DNA from: Chlorobiaceae bacterium
Lineage (GTDB): Bacteria; Bacteroidota; Chlorobiia; Chlorobiales; Chlorobiaceae
Reading direction: 5' to 3'
NCBI GenBank assembly: GCA_013334335.1
Contig: JAAXXR010000013.1
Location: 1-43,528, forward strand
Length of the DNA: 43,528 nt
In this document: positions 34,676-43,119 of the stretch, in pieces
Numbering within the stretch: the stretch's first letter is position 1
Layout of the letters: every line of letters starts with the position of its first letter
Position numbers and translations under genes: made by a program
Notes under the pieces: generated by a model
Databases searched by the model: none
Told to the model about the DNA's origin: nothing
Seen by the model: only the letters and a program-made list of their open reading frames with translations

Positions 34676-35071
34676 TTATTCGAATTCGATCAGTGCCTGG
34701 CCGCTTTTGACGGCTTCTCCGACTGCTGCGAGAATCTTTTTGACCTTTCCAGCGGTGTGGGCCGTGATGTTCGTCTCCATCTTCATGGCTTCCAGGACGA
34801 ACAGAAGGTCATTGACCTGGAGTTGCTGTCCTGGCTGGACATTGACCCGCTGAACGATTCCGGCGATGGGGCTTCGGCAGACCTTGTCATCCGCAAGTCC
34901 GTCCGCTGCCGGTGGCGCAGTCTGGGGCCGGGGCGCTGGCTGGAAAGCCTGGCCGGTTTGTATCGTGGAGACCGGGGCGGGAGACGGATCCGGCAGTCGG
35001 ACCTCTTCGCCCTCGAGTACCTCTACATCCACCACATATTTCTTTCCGTCTATTGTCAAAGTCAACTGCAA
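34676..35071 (-). CDS. Biotin carboxyl carrier protein (1.3S-type)
   Basis: A 131-residue carrier of the carboxybiotin group. A short N-terminal part (1-28) and a Pro/Ala-rich linker (about 29-58) lead to the biotinyl domain (about 64-131) with EAMKM at 94-98; Lys97 is the biotinylation site. Size and layout match the 1.3S subunit of transcarboxylase and the gamma or biotin subunits of biotin-dependent decarboxylases. It is last in the minus-strand operon with the 5S-type and 12S-type carboxyltransferases, between which it would shuttle CO2. Confidence 0.93.
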   Translation of the reverse strand: MQLTLTIDGKKYVVDVEVLEGEEVRLPDPSPAPVSTIQTGQAFQPAPRPQTAPPAADGLADDKVCRSPIAGIVQRVNVQPGQQLQVNDLLFVLEAMKMETNITAHTAGKVKKILAAVGEAVKSGQALIEFE

Positions 35072-35082
35072 GGTGAGGCTCC

Positions 35083-35265
35083 TTATTTAGTGGTGCTGAA
35101 GGTATGGGAGGACTGGATGGATACCCTGCCCATCTGTGACCATGAGCTCGGGCCCTGGTCACAGATGAAGCGGGCCTTACGGATTCGGACGTTCTTGCCC
35201 AGATAGGCGGCGATGGCCGCCGATATGATCATCAAGAGTTCCGGTGTTATTTCCTGTTCGGTCAT
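35083..35265 (-). CDS. Small conserved protein of the carboxyltransferase operon
   Basis: A 60-residue protein with a hydrophobic helix-like segment (ELLMIISAAIAAYLGK, about 9-24) and a basic, aromatic tail ending SWSQMGRVSIQSSHTF. Small proteins with this ending accompany biotin-dependent carboxyltransferases and decarboxylases and may help assemble the complex, like OadG or a delta subunit; that equivalence is inferred. It sits 22 bases after the 12S-type gene and 11 bases before the biotin carrier gene. Confidence 0.75.
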   Translation of the reverse strand: MTEQEITPELLMIISAAIAAYLGKNVRIRKARFICDQGPSSWSQMGRVSIQSSHTFSTTK

Positions 35266-35287
35266 AAGTGCTTTTCCTGATATGGGG

Positions 35288-36832
35288 TTACAGGGGGATC
35301 AGCCCGTGTTTCTTCTGGGGTCTGAACTCCCGTTTCGAGTGGAGGACGTCGAGTGCCATGGCAAGATAGCGGCGCGTCTCTGCCGGTTCGATGACGTCGT
35401 CGACCTTGAGCCTCGCAGCCGCGGCGTAGGGGGTGGCGAATGTTTGACGATACTCCTCGATCAGCTCCTGTCGGCGACTTTTCGGGTCGGCCGCCTTGCG
35501 GATCTCCTCCCTGAAGATGATGTCGACGGCGCCTTCCGCTCCCATGACCGCGATCTCGGCCATCGGCCAGCTGATGACCCGGTCGGCGTCAAGGTCCTTG
35601 CTGCACATCGCGAGGTAGGCTCCGCCGTAGGCCTTCCGCAGGACCACCGTGATCTTCGGAACGGTCGCCGCGGAATAGGCGAAGAGCATTTTTGCGCCAT
35701 GCCTGATGATGCCGCCGTACTCCTGCTCGACTCCGGGCAGAAAGCCGGGAACATCGACCAGGGTGATGAGCGGGATGTTGAACGCGTTGCAGAAACGGAT
35801 GAAGCGAGAGGCTTTGTCCGAAGCGTCAATGTCGAGTACTCCCGCCATGACGCAGGGCTGGTTGGCCACGATGCCCACCGATCGTCCCTGGATGCGGGCG
35901 AAGCCGACGACGATGTTCGGGGCGAACGAGGTCTGTACCTCCATGAAATCGGCCCGGTCGACGAGGTGCCCGATGACCTCCCTGATGTCGTAACTCTGTT
36001 TCGGGTCGACAGGCACGACCGAGTTCAGTCGCTTGTCGGGAAGGATCACCTCTTCGGACTCCAGCTCATGGGCATCTTCGAGGTTGTTCGACGGGAGGAA
36101 CGAGAGCAGGCGCCTGCAGATTTTCATTGCGTCAAGGTCGTCCTCGGCGATGAAATGGACCACGCCCGAGTTGTTCATCTGGGCGGCGGGCCCTCCCAGC
36201 TCCTCTGCGGTCACCTCCTCGCCGGTCACGGCCTTGATGACCGATGGACCGGTGATGAACATGCGGGCCGCCTTGGTCTGGATGATGAAATCGGTCAGTG
36301 CGGGGCTGTAGGCGGCGCCACCGGCGCACGGGCCGCAGATGAGCGAAATCTGGGGCACGACTCCGGAGAGCATGACATTGTTATAAAAGATTTTGCCATA
36401 CCCCGAAAGGCTGTCGATTCCCTCCTGGATGCGTGCCCCGCCCGAGTCGTTGATGAACACGAAGGGGGAGCCGGTCTTTAGCGAAGCCTGCATCATCTGC
36501 ACGATCTTGTCACCGTGCACCTCGCCGGCGGAGCCTCCACCTACGGTGAAATCCTGGCTGGCCAGGTGCACCAGCCGGCCGTCAATGCTGCCGGAGCCGG
36601 TGACGACGCCATCGGACGCCATCTCCTTGCCGTTCATGCCGAAGTTGACGCAGCGATGTTCGGCGAACATCCCGGACTCCTGAAAACTGTCCTGGTCCAG
36701 CAGCGCCTGGATGCGCTCACGTGCGGTGAGGCTGCCGGCGTCGTGCTGCTTGTCTATGCGTTTCTGTCCTCCTCCAAGCTGTTGCTTATCTTTTCTCTGG
36801 CTCAGATCCTGCAGAATTTCCTCGATATTCAT
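35288..36832 (-). CDS. Acyl-CoA carboxyltransferase (12S/MmdA-type)
   Basis: A 514-residue carboxyltransferase with two crotonase-like halves, moving CO2 between biotin and a CoA thioester, most likely propionyl-/methylmalonyl-CoA. Visible features: GGGSAGEVHGDKIV, the oxyanion-hole segments FINDSGGARIQEG and GPCAGGAAYSPA in the N-half, and VPGFLPGVEQEYGGIIRHGAKMLFAY and YGGAYLAM in the C-half. Length matches 12S transcarboxylase, MmdA and propionyl-CoA carboxylase beta. No biotin carboxylase gene is nearby, which favours transcarboxylation or decarboxylation over ATP-driven carboxylation. It follows the 5S-type gene by 36 bases. Confidence 0.93.
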   Translation of the reverse strand: MNIEEILQDLSQRKDKQQLGGGQKRIDKQHDAGSLTARERIQALLDQDSFQESGMFAEHRCVNFGMNGKEMASDGVVTGSGSIDGRLVHLASQDFTVGGGSAGEVHGDKIVQMMQASLKTGSPFVFINDSGGARIQEGIDSLSGYGKIFYNNVMLSGVVPQISLICGPCAGGAAYSPALTDFIIQTKAARMFITGPSVIKAVTGEEVTAEELGGPAAQMNNSGVVHFIAEDDLDAMKICRRLLSFLPSNNLEDAHELESEEVILPDKRLNSVVPVDPKQSYDIREVIGHLVDRADFMEVQTSFAPNIVVGFARIQGRSVGIVANQPCVMAGVLDIDASDKASRFIRFCNAFNIPLITLVDVPGFLPGVEQEYGGIIRHGAKMLFAYSAATVPKITVVLRKAYGGAYLAMCSKDLDADRVISWPMAEIAVMGAEGAVDIIFREEIRKAADPKSRRQELIEEYRQTFATPYAAAARLKVDDVIEPAETRRYLAMALDVLHSKREFRPQKKHGLIPL

Positions 36833-36868
36833 GCTCCTCCGTTATGGCGATGTTCTTCTGATTGAAAT

Positions 36869-38368
36869 TTACTGGTACGGTGCGACCGTAACCTTGTGTT
36901 GCCGTCCGCTCAATGTCACCGAGTAGGTGATGGGGCCGGTGATCGCACCCTGATGGCCTTCAGCCGGCTTCGTTTCCGAAACGCCGGTTTCAGGGTCTAT
37001 GCCGAGGTTGCGTGGTCCTTCGTGGCGTTCCGCGAAGAACCTGGGCGCCACCTGGGGGAACATCGCGTAGGTCAGCACATCTTCGTCCGTTCCATTGCAG
37101 CCGGGGAGCGCCAGGGCATCGTCCCGGAGGCGGTCCCATTCGGGCTTGAGCAGGTCTGCCGGTCGGCAGGTGATCGGCTCTTTCTTGGCGTGCGTGCGGG
37201 CCATATCGACCACTTCCGGGCTCTTTTCGCCTGGTCCGGCGCCGTAATAGCCGAGCATGAGATCGGCAAATTCGCCGGTCAGCACCTTGTAGCGGCCCAT
37301 GAGCACATTCAGCACCGCCTGGGTGCCGACGATCTGGCTGCTGGGCGTGACCAGTGGAACGTACCCGGTGTCCTTGCGCACCAGCGGGATCTCCTCGAGG
37401 ACCTCTTTCATGCGGTCTCCCGCGCCCTGCTGCTTCAACTGGCTTTCCATGTTCGAAAGCATACCGCCGGGAATCTGGCTTTTGAAGATCTCCGTTTCGA
37501 CGCCGGTGACCTGGGACTTGAACTCACGGTAGCGTCCGAGCACCTGGGTGAAATAGTCCTTGACCCGCAGCACCCGTTCCATCTCCACGCGGGTGGTGAA
37601 GCCGGTGCCGTCGAGCATCTCGATGAAGCTCTCCGTCGGATTGTGTCCCGGCCCGAGGCTCAGGGTGCTGATCGCCGTGTCCACGCAGTCCACCCCTGCC
37701 TCGACCGCTTTCATCAGGCTCACCAGGGTGACGCCGGTGGTCGCATGGACGTGGAGGTGCACCCTGAGTTCAGGGCCGCAGGCCTCCTTGATGCCTTTGA
37801 CCAGATCGTATGCTGCCTGGGGCTTGATCAGGGCGGCCATGTCCTTGATGCAGATGGAGTCCACCCCCATATCCTGAAGACGGCGTGCCTGGTCTACGAA
37901 AAGCGCCGTGGTGTGGATGGGGCTGACGGTGTAGGAGATGGTTCCCTGGGCGTGTCCTCCGGAGCGTTTTACCGCACGAACGGAGGTTTCGATGTTTCTC
38001 AGGTCGTTGAGCGCGTCGAAAATCCGGAAAACGTCAATACCGTTTTCGGCGGATTTCTGGCAGAATCGCTCCACCACGTTGTCCTGGTAATGCCGGTAAC
38101 CGAGAAGGTTCTGGCCCCTCAGCAGCATCTGCAAGGGGGTCCTGGGCATGAGCTTCTTGAAGGTTCGCAGGCGATCCCACGGGTCTTCGTTCAGGTACCT
38201 GATGCAGGCGTCGTAGGTCGCGCCACCCCAGCACTCGATCGACCAGTAGCCTGCTGCGTCGAGATCTTCGCAGGCGCCGGTCATGTCTTCTATGCCGAGC
38301 CTGGTGGCGATCAGGCTCTGGTGTGCATCCCGAAGGGCGAGTTCGGTTATGTCAATTATACGGTCGAT
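36869..38368 (-). CDS. Pyruvate/oxaloacetate carboxyltransferase (5S/OadA-type), no ordinary start codon
   Basis: A TIM-barrel carboxyltransferase of about 499 residues that moves CO2 between oxaloacetate/pyruvate and biotin. Conserved motifs: DITELALRDAHQSL (metal-binding Asp), YWSIECWGGATYDAC, SICIKDMAAL (the carboxylated Lys) and HLHVHATTG (metal-binding His pair). The first ATG in frame (38284) comes 28 codons into the conserved part and would remove the catalytic Asp. Upstream the frame is open to a stop near 38450 but has no ATG, GTG or TTG. I place the end at an ATC (38368-38366) five bases after GGAG (38377-38374); this start is tentative. There is no biotin domain on this chain, consistent with the separate carrier gene. 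Confidence 0.85.
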   Translation of the reverse strand: MDRIIDITELALRDAHQSLIATRLGIEDMTGACEDLDAAGYWSIECWGGATYDACIRYLNEDPWDRLRTFKKLMPRTPLQMLLRGQNLLGYRHYQDNVVERFCQKSAENGIDVFRIFDALNDLRNIETSVRAVKRSGGHAQGTISYTVSPIHTTALFVDQARRLQDMGVDSICIKDMAALIKPQAAYDLVKGIKEACGPELRVHLHVHATTGVTLVSLMKAVEAGVDCVDTAISTLSLGPGHNPTESFIEMLDGTGFTTRVEMERVLRVKDYFTQVLGRYREFKSQVTGVETEIFKSQIPGGMLSNMESQLKQQGAGDRMKEVLEEIPLVRKDTGYVPLVTPSSQIVGTQAVLNVLMGRYKVLTGEFADLMLGYYGAGPGEKSPEVVDMARTHAKKEPITCRPADLLKPEWDRLRDDALALPGCNGTDEDVLTYAMFPQVAPRFFAERHEGPRNLGIDPETGVSETKPAEGHQGAITGPITYSVTLSGRQHKVTVAPYQ

Positions 38369-38804
38369 GATGACTCCGTTTTCTTGTTTGTTCTGAGGGG
38401 ATATCGTCCGGTTTCGTTTCCAGCGATTGACGGTTGGCTTGTTATGGTTTCAGCCATCCAGCTCAATCCTGGTTTTCCCTGGCTGAGGGCCCATGGCCGG
38501 ACAATTTTTTTTATTTCTTATAAATTACTTTTTGAAAATAATATAATTCCTTTCACACACGCACGTTTTCTTGTGAACCTGAAGTGAATTATGTTACATC
38601 GGCCGTTTGCCCATTCAGGGCTGGCTGCGTTGATCCGATCGTTGGCCAAGGCAATCAACGTCCCGGGGTTGCGATTCGTTTCACGGTCTCTGGCAGCCAT
38701 TGGGAATCAGCGATACAAATAAAAGGACCATACTAAAGTATCACCGTGCAGCGCGTTGTTCATCCAATCGTTCCTCCGCAGGTGTCAAGGGAGATCGTCC
38801 GTTC
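38369..38804. other. Divergent intergenic region
   Basis: No gene is seen between the 5S-type gene and the MFS gene. It contains a very AT-rich tract (38505-38555) that probably holds promoters. On the minus strand there is a weak sigma-54-like site at 38650-38666 with a good -12 half (TTGCC) but a poor -24 half. Confidence 0.4.
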
Positions 38805-40025
38805 ATGACAACCCACTCCTCGATGGAAAACCGCTCGTTTTACCGCCTGCTGACCTTCCGTATCCTTGTTGTCCTCGCCTATCAGGTGATCGCCGTCGTT
38901 GCCGGCTGGCACATCTACGAGCTCACCCGTGATCCGCTTTCCCTCGGCCTGGTCGGCCTGGCTGAAGTCATTCCGTTTTTCCTCCTGGCACTGTTCGCCG
39001 GTCATGCCATCGACCACTATTCACGGAAGCTGTTCGGCGTGGCAGCCAGTCTTCTGGTGGCCTTCAACGCCCTCATGCTTGCCGCGGTTTCCGGAGGAGC
39101 GATCCGGGGCAATCCGGTTGTCTGGATTTATGCCGCCATCGCTGTCGGCGGAGTGGCACGGGCGTTCATCAGCCCGACCTACAGCGCCATGTTCGCCGTG
39201 GTCCTGCCCCGTCATGAGTATGCCCGTGCCGCTGCTGCAGGGAGTTCCGTATTTCAGCTTGGACTTGTCGCCGGGCCGGCGCTGGGGGGCATCATGGTGG
39301 CATTGGCCGGCAAGACGGCGAGTTACCTGATCGCTGCCTGTTTCGGCATCGCTGCGGCGGTGGTCCTGTTTTCGATAAGGAGCGTGGGTTCCCCGAATGC
39401 CGAACGCCCCGCGTTGATGAGCAGCATCGGCGAAGGGTTCCGGTTCGTATTCGGGCATCGTGTCGTGCTCGGGGCGCAGTTGCTGGACATGTTCGCCGTG
39501 CTTTTTGGTGGTGCGGTGTCGCTGCTTCCCGCTTTCGTCCATGATGTGTACCATGCCGGACCCGAGGCTCTCGGGTTGTTGCGCGCGGCGCCAGCGGCCG
39601 GTGCCATGGTGACCGGCATGTATCTCGCCAGCCGCCCCGTCAGGAGCAAGAACGGCCGATGGCTGCTTGGAGCGGTCGCCGGCTTCGGTGTCTGCATCAT
39701 CTCGTTTGCCCTCTCAGGCAATTTTCTGCTGGCAGCCCTCTTCCTGCTGCTCTCCGGCGTTTGCGACGGCGTGTCGGTGGTCATGCGGAGCGCAATCGTC
39801 CAGCTTGCGACACCTGACGCTATCCGTGGCCGTGTGGCTGCCATCAGCGGCATCTTTATCGGCTCTTCCAACGAATTGGGTGCATTCGAGTCGGGGGTGG
39901 CGGCACGTCTCATGGGGTTGGTGCCATCAGTGGTGTTCGGCGGAGCAATGACGCTCCTCGTTGTGGTGTTGACTGCAAGGATCGCGCCGGACCTGCGCCG
40001 TCTCGATCTCCACCAGCTGGATTGA
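38805..40025 (+). CDS. MFS transporter (EntS-like exporter family)
   Basis: A 406-residue major facilitator with about 12 membrane helices. The loop after helix 2 carries GHAIDHYSRK, the MFS motif A variant of the EntS/MFS_3 group, whose members export siderophores or drugs. The start at 38805 lies about 11 bases after GGGAGA; an ATG at 38823 is also possible and upstream frame extension to 38700 is unconvincing. The substrate cannot be predicted. It stands alone between unrelated genes. Confidence 0.88.
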   Translation: MTTHSSMENRSFYRLLTFRILVVLAYQVIAVVAGWHIYELTRDPLSLGLVGLAEVIPFFLLALFAGHAIDHYSRKLFGVAASLLVAFNALMLAAVSGGAIRGNPVVWIYAAIAVGGVARAFISPTYSAMFAVVLPRHEYARAAAAGSSVFQLGLVAGPALGGIMVALAGKTASYLIAACFGIAAAVVLFSIRSVGSPNAERPALMSSIGEGFRFVFGHRVVLGAQLLDMFAVLFGGAVSLLPAFVHDVYHAGPEALGLLRAAPAAGAMVTGMYLASRPVRSKNGRWLLGAVAGFGVCIISFALSGNFLLAALFLLLSGVCDGVSVVMRSAIVQLATPDAIRGRVAAISGIFIGSSNELGAFESGVAARLMGLVPSVVFGGAMTLLVVVLTARIAPDLRRLDLHQLD

Positions 40026-40054
40026 CGGCCAGCCTCCGGGATTACCCTGATGGT

Positions 40055-40114
40055 GGTCGTTATCGACAGAAAACCCGCGGTAATTCGTAAATTTCCGTGG
40101 GAGGTCTAACGACC
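40055..40114. repeat. Nested inverted repeats in intergenic region
   Basis: An outer pair GGTCGTTA (40055-40062) / TAACGACC (40107-40114) encloses an inner pair CCCGCGG (40074-40080) / CCGTGGG (40095-40101, one G-T pair). The element lies 30 bases after the MFS stop codon, so it may act as its terminator or as a structured RNA. Confidence 0.45.
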
Positions 40115-40319
40115 GGCAGTAACCTGTTGTTTCATGGTAAAACACCTTTCCGACGTTGTCTGCGTTCCGGATATGCGAGCGCCGGGGAGCGGAAATGATC
40201 ACCACAATCGTGTGGAACGAAGCGGATTGCAGCAGGTGCGACAGGTTCCGGTTATCGCACTGGAGTTCCCGCTTCTTTAGCCGGACAGGCACCGCAAACG
40301 ATTGCCAACGGGAGATGAA

Positions 40320-40682
40320 ATGAGCAAGTCAGCGACAAGTGTCTTTGCCGACGGTGTCTATCATGCCGTACTCGGGGCCGCCCTGGTCATCGATCCGAAT
40401 TTCCTCCTGAACCTCCTGGGATTTCCGGTCACCTCGGAAATCTGGGTCCGCGTCGTCGGCATGACCCTTTTTTCGCTCGCGTTCTACGACATCCGGGCGG
40501 CACAATCGGAAATGGTCGATTTTTTCCGCTGGACGGTGCTGGCACGACTTCCGGCCATGATCTGTTTCGCACTGTTCGTGCTGGTCGGTTTTGCGAAACC
40601 TGCGTTCATGGTGTTCGGCGTGGTGGAGCTCCTCGGGGCGCTCTGGACCGCTTTGGCGCTCAGATCGCCAAAGGCCGTATGA
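40320..40682 (+). CDS. Small four-helix membrane protein
   Basis: A 120-residue hydrophobic protein with about four membrane helices (about 10-32, 42-60, 74-90, 94-113). I do not recognise a named family; the shape is that of small DoxX-like or conserved-hypothetical membrane proteins. Start is fixed by GGGAG five bases upstream of the ATG at 40320. It stands alone between the MFS gene and the convergent rhodanese gene. Confidence 0.8.
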   Translation: MSKSATSVFADGVYHAVLGAALVIDPNFLLNLLGFPVTSEIWVRVVGMTLFSLAFYDIRAAQSEMVDFFRWTVLARLPAMICFALFVLVGFAKPAFMVFGVVELLGALWTALALRSPKAV

Positions 40683-40877
40683 GCAGCTGACGCCGGGGTG
40701 TCGTGCGTGGTCACTTCGAATCCGGTTCGGTAGTGGGCGGTCACGGAAACGTCATGATCATCGAGGGGATGCAGGGCGGCTGACGTACGGCCGGTCACCG
40801 ACATCGTGATCCCCGGGAGACTCCTGCATCGCTCGCTGAAGGCGGTCACGCGTAACCTTTCCGGGCAGCCGCTTCGT

Positions 40878-41252
40878 TCATGACCGTTTGCCGAATAACT
40901 TGAGGATCCTCGACAGCAGGTTTACTTGCTGTGGTGTCCTGACCGGCAGCCCCTCTTTTTCCCACCGGACCATGCCTCCCTGCATGTTGATCACCTTGTG
41001 GTAGCCGTGGTTCGCAAGCATCCTGGCGGCCATCTGGCTGCGATTGCCGCGGTGGCAGGCGACGATCACCGGTTTGCCCTGGGGAATTTCCTGAATCCGC
41101 GTTTCGATTTTGCTCAGCGGGATATGCAGGAGGCCGGAAGTCTCGAAAGATTTTCTGGCTACCTCGTGCGATTCCCGTACATCGACCAACGTTACCCCTT
41201 TTCGGGTCATCGCCAGGGCTTCTGTGGGGGTCACCTCTTTTAACTTGCTCAT
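40878..41252 (-). CDS. Rhodanese-domain sulfurtransferase
   Basis: A 124-residue single-domain rhodanese. The active-site loop is CHRGNRS (66-72) with nucleophile Cys66; VDVRESHE (23-30) is the usual N-terminal signature. It can carry a persulfide between donors and acceptors such as thiosulfate and cyanide. The tail (about 105-124) is basic and amphipathic. In a sulfur-oxidising phototroph it may take part in sulfane sulfur trafficking (inference). It is a single gene. Confidence 0.93.
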   Translation of the reverse strand: MSKLKEVTPTEALAMTRKGVTLVDVRESHEVARKSFETSGLLHIPLSKIETRIQEIPQGKPVIVACHRGNRSQMAARMLANHGYHKVINMQGGMVRWEKEGLPVRTPQQVNLLSRILKLFGKRS

Positions 41253-41691
41253 GGTGTCTTGTCTAACTCTCTGTTGATTCGTTCTTGGTCCTGTGTATCC
41301 TTTTCGCGCTCCGGGATGCCATACCTATACCCCGTAGAGGTATGAAAGATACAAAATGTCGGCTCAAGAACCATGCCTGCGAGTTCGAAGCCGAGCGTCG
41401 ACGGCTGATATTCCCGTTTATTTCCCGCCGCTTGCCCTGACGGACGACCCGGCATCGAGGAACTGCGCCGAAGAGCTCCTTGAATGTCCACGCAGGACTG
41501 CCCGCTCCCTTTTCGCCCGGATTGGCGCACAGTGAACTCCGAACTGGAACTATTGACTTTCAGGGGGAGGTTTATCTCCTATATTTGGAGGAATTTACGA
41601 CGCAGCCCACCATGAGTGTCGTCCCGTGCGTTCAACCCGTCGGCGCAGGCTGCCATGCAATGTTCACTATCAGGAGGTTTTTTCTTTATCC
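41253..41691. other. Divergent intergenic region before malic enzyme
   Basis: No gene is seen. A TTGACT word (41553-41558) and a TATATT word (41580-41585) could be promoter pieces, but their spacing is too long. AGGAGG (41672-41677) lies an unusual 14 bases before the malic enzyme ATG. Confidence 0.4.
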
Positions 41692-42849
41692 ATGGATTAC
41701 TCACAACAGTCACTCGAATTACATGCCCGGAGCAGAGGTAAAATAGAAATCAGGTCCAAAGTCAGCCTGAACAGCAAAGAGGATCTCTCACTCGCCTATA
41801 CCCCAGGTGTTGCCGCTGTCTGCAGGGAGATCGGCAACGACAGAAGCAAGTCCTTCACCCTGACCAATCGAGCCAACCAGATCGCGATCGTCTCCGACGG
41901 AACGGCGATCCTCGGCCTTGGGAACCTTGGCCCCGAGGCGGCGATGCCGGTCATGGAGGGCAAGGCGATCATCTTCAAGGAGTTTGCCGGTATCGATGCC
42001 GTTCCGCTTTGCATCAACTCTGCGGATGTCGAGGATATCGTGAAATTCTGCAAGCTGATCGAACCGAGTTTTGCCGGCATCAACCTCGAGGATATCTCTT
42101 CGCCAAGATGTTTTGAAATCCTGGAGAGGCTTGAGCGCGAGCTCTCCATTCCGGTATTTCACGATGACCAGGATGGCACGGCGATCGTCACGGTGGCAGC
42201 CGTCATCAATGCCTGCCGGGTGACCGGCAGGGTTCCGGAGAGCCTGCGGGTGGTTATCAACGGTGCTGGCGCCGCAGGCATCGCCATTGCGAGGCTGCTG
42301 ATCCATCTCGGCGTCGACGACGTCGTCCTGGTTGATACCCGGGGCGCGTTATATGCCGGCAGGCCGGGGATGAATCCGGTCAAGGAGGGCATCTCCGTAA
42401 TCACCAACAGGGGGCGTCGCCAGGGGAGTCTCGCCGAGGTGCTTGTCGGCGCGGATCTCTTTGTCGGTGTTTCGAAGGGCAATATCCTCAGTCGCGAAAT
42501 GGTCGAGAGCATGAACGACGCGCCGTTCATCTTCGCCATGGCCAATCCGAACCCCGAGATCATGCCCGACCTTGCATTCGAAGCCGGGGCGAGCATTGTC
42601 GGCACCGGCAGGTCGGACCTTCCCAACCAGGTCAATAATGCCCTGGTGTTTCCCGGTCTGTTCAAGGGGCTGTTGCTTACCGGCATCACCACCATCTCGC
42701 CGGACCTCAAGATCTCCGTGGCCAGGGCGATTGCAGAGGCTGTCGAGCCCACCAAAGAGCTCCTGATGCCAACGATGTTCAACAAGGATGTCGTCACCAA
42801 CATCGTCGCCGCATTCCTCGAATCGATTGAGCTGAATCCAGAAACCTGA
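41692..42849 (+). CDS. NAD(P)-dependent malic enzyme, short form
   Basis: A 385-residue oxidative decarboxylase converting malate to pyruvate, CO2 and NAD(P)H. Motifs: SLAYTPGVA (33-41, catalytic Tyr), the Lys in GKAIIFKEFAGIDAV, FHDDQDGTAIV (metal-binding Asp residues) and the nucleotide-binding INGAGAAGIAIARLL. This short bacterial type lacks the phosphotransacetylase-like C-terminal domain of MaeB. Start at 41692 is where similarity begins; the strong AGGAGG is 14 bases upstream, longer than usual. With the carboxyltransferase operon 3 kb away it links the C4 acids malate and oxaloacetate to pyruvate. Confidence 0.93.
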   Translation: MDYSQQSLELHARSRGKIEIRSKVSLNSKEDLSLAYTPGVAAVCREIGNDRSKSFTLTNRANQIAIVSDGTAILGLGNLGPEAAMPVMEGKAIIFKEFAGIDAVPLCINSADVEDIVKFCKLIEPSFAGINLEDISSPRCFEILERLERELSIPVFHDDQDGTAIVTVAAVINACRVTGRVPESLRVVINGAGAAGIAIARLLIHLGVDDVVLVDTRGALYAGRPGMNPVKEGISVITNRGRRQGSLAEVLVGADLFVGVSKGNILSREMVESMNDAPFIFAMANPNPEIMPDLAFEAGASIVGTGRSDLPNQVNNALVFPGLFKGLLLTGITTISPDLKISVARAIAEAVEPTKELLMPTMFNKDVVTNIVAAFLESIELNPET

Positions 42850-42892
42850 GCCTGACGGTGGATGGTGCCAACTCCTCAAGACGCGATCTTTT

Positions 42893-42926
42893 CCCGCCCA
42901 CGCGCACTGACCGGTGGGCGGGTTTG
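42893..42926 (+). terminator. Intrinsic terminator after malic enzyme
   Basis: CCCGCCCAC (42893-42901) pairs perfectly with GTGGGCGGG (42914-42922), with a 12-base loop, followed by TTT and an AT-rich segment. It lies 44 bases after the malic enzyme stop codon. Confidence 0.75.
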
Positions 42927-43119
42927 AAATTTTCCTCCCATCGGTTAGATTGGCACGACCGGATTCACGCTTTCCGGCAAAACCCGCAGATGCGCCGGCA
43001 ATTCACCCGCTTCCGGACGGATCGACCTTGACCGGCGGTCGGTAGCCCGGTGCTGGCAAGGCCAGTCGGCGGTCGAGCTTGAAGGAGGGTTCTTGCAACT
43101 GCGCTAACCACAAAGAGTT

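Noticed and set aside
36896-38587. A 563-codon plus-strand open frame opposite the 5S carboxyltransferase
   Set aside because: It mirrors the conserved minus-strand gene and shows no domain of its own. Similar long shadows at 35213-36481, 25737-26957, 12044-13150 and 4260-4979 were dropped for the same reason.
38650-38666. Minus-strand sigma-54-like site upstream of the carboxyltransferase operon
   Set aside because: The -24 half (CCGGGACG) is poor and the site is about 280 bases from the gene; chance match is likely.
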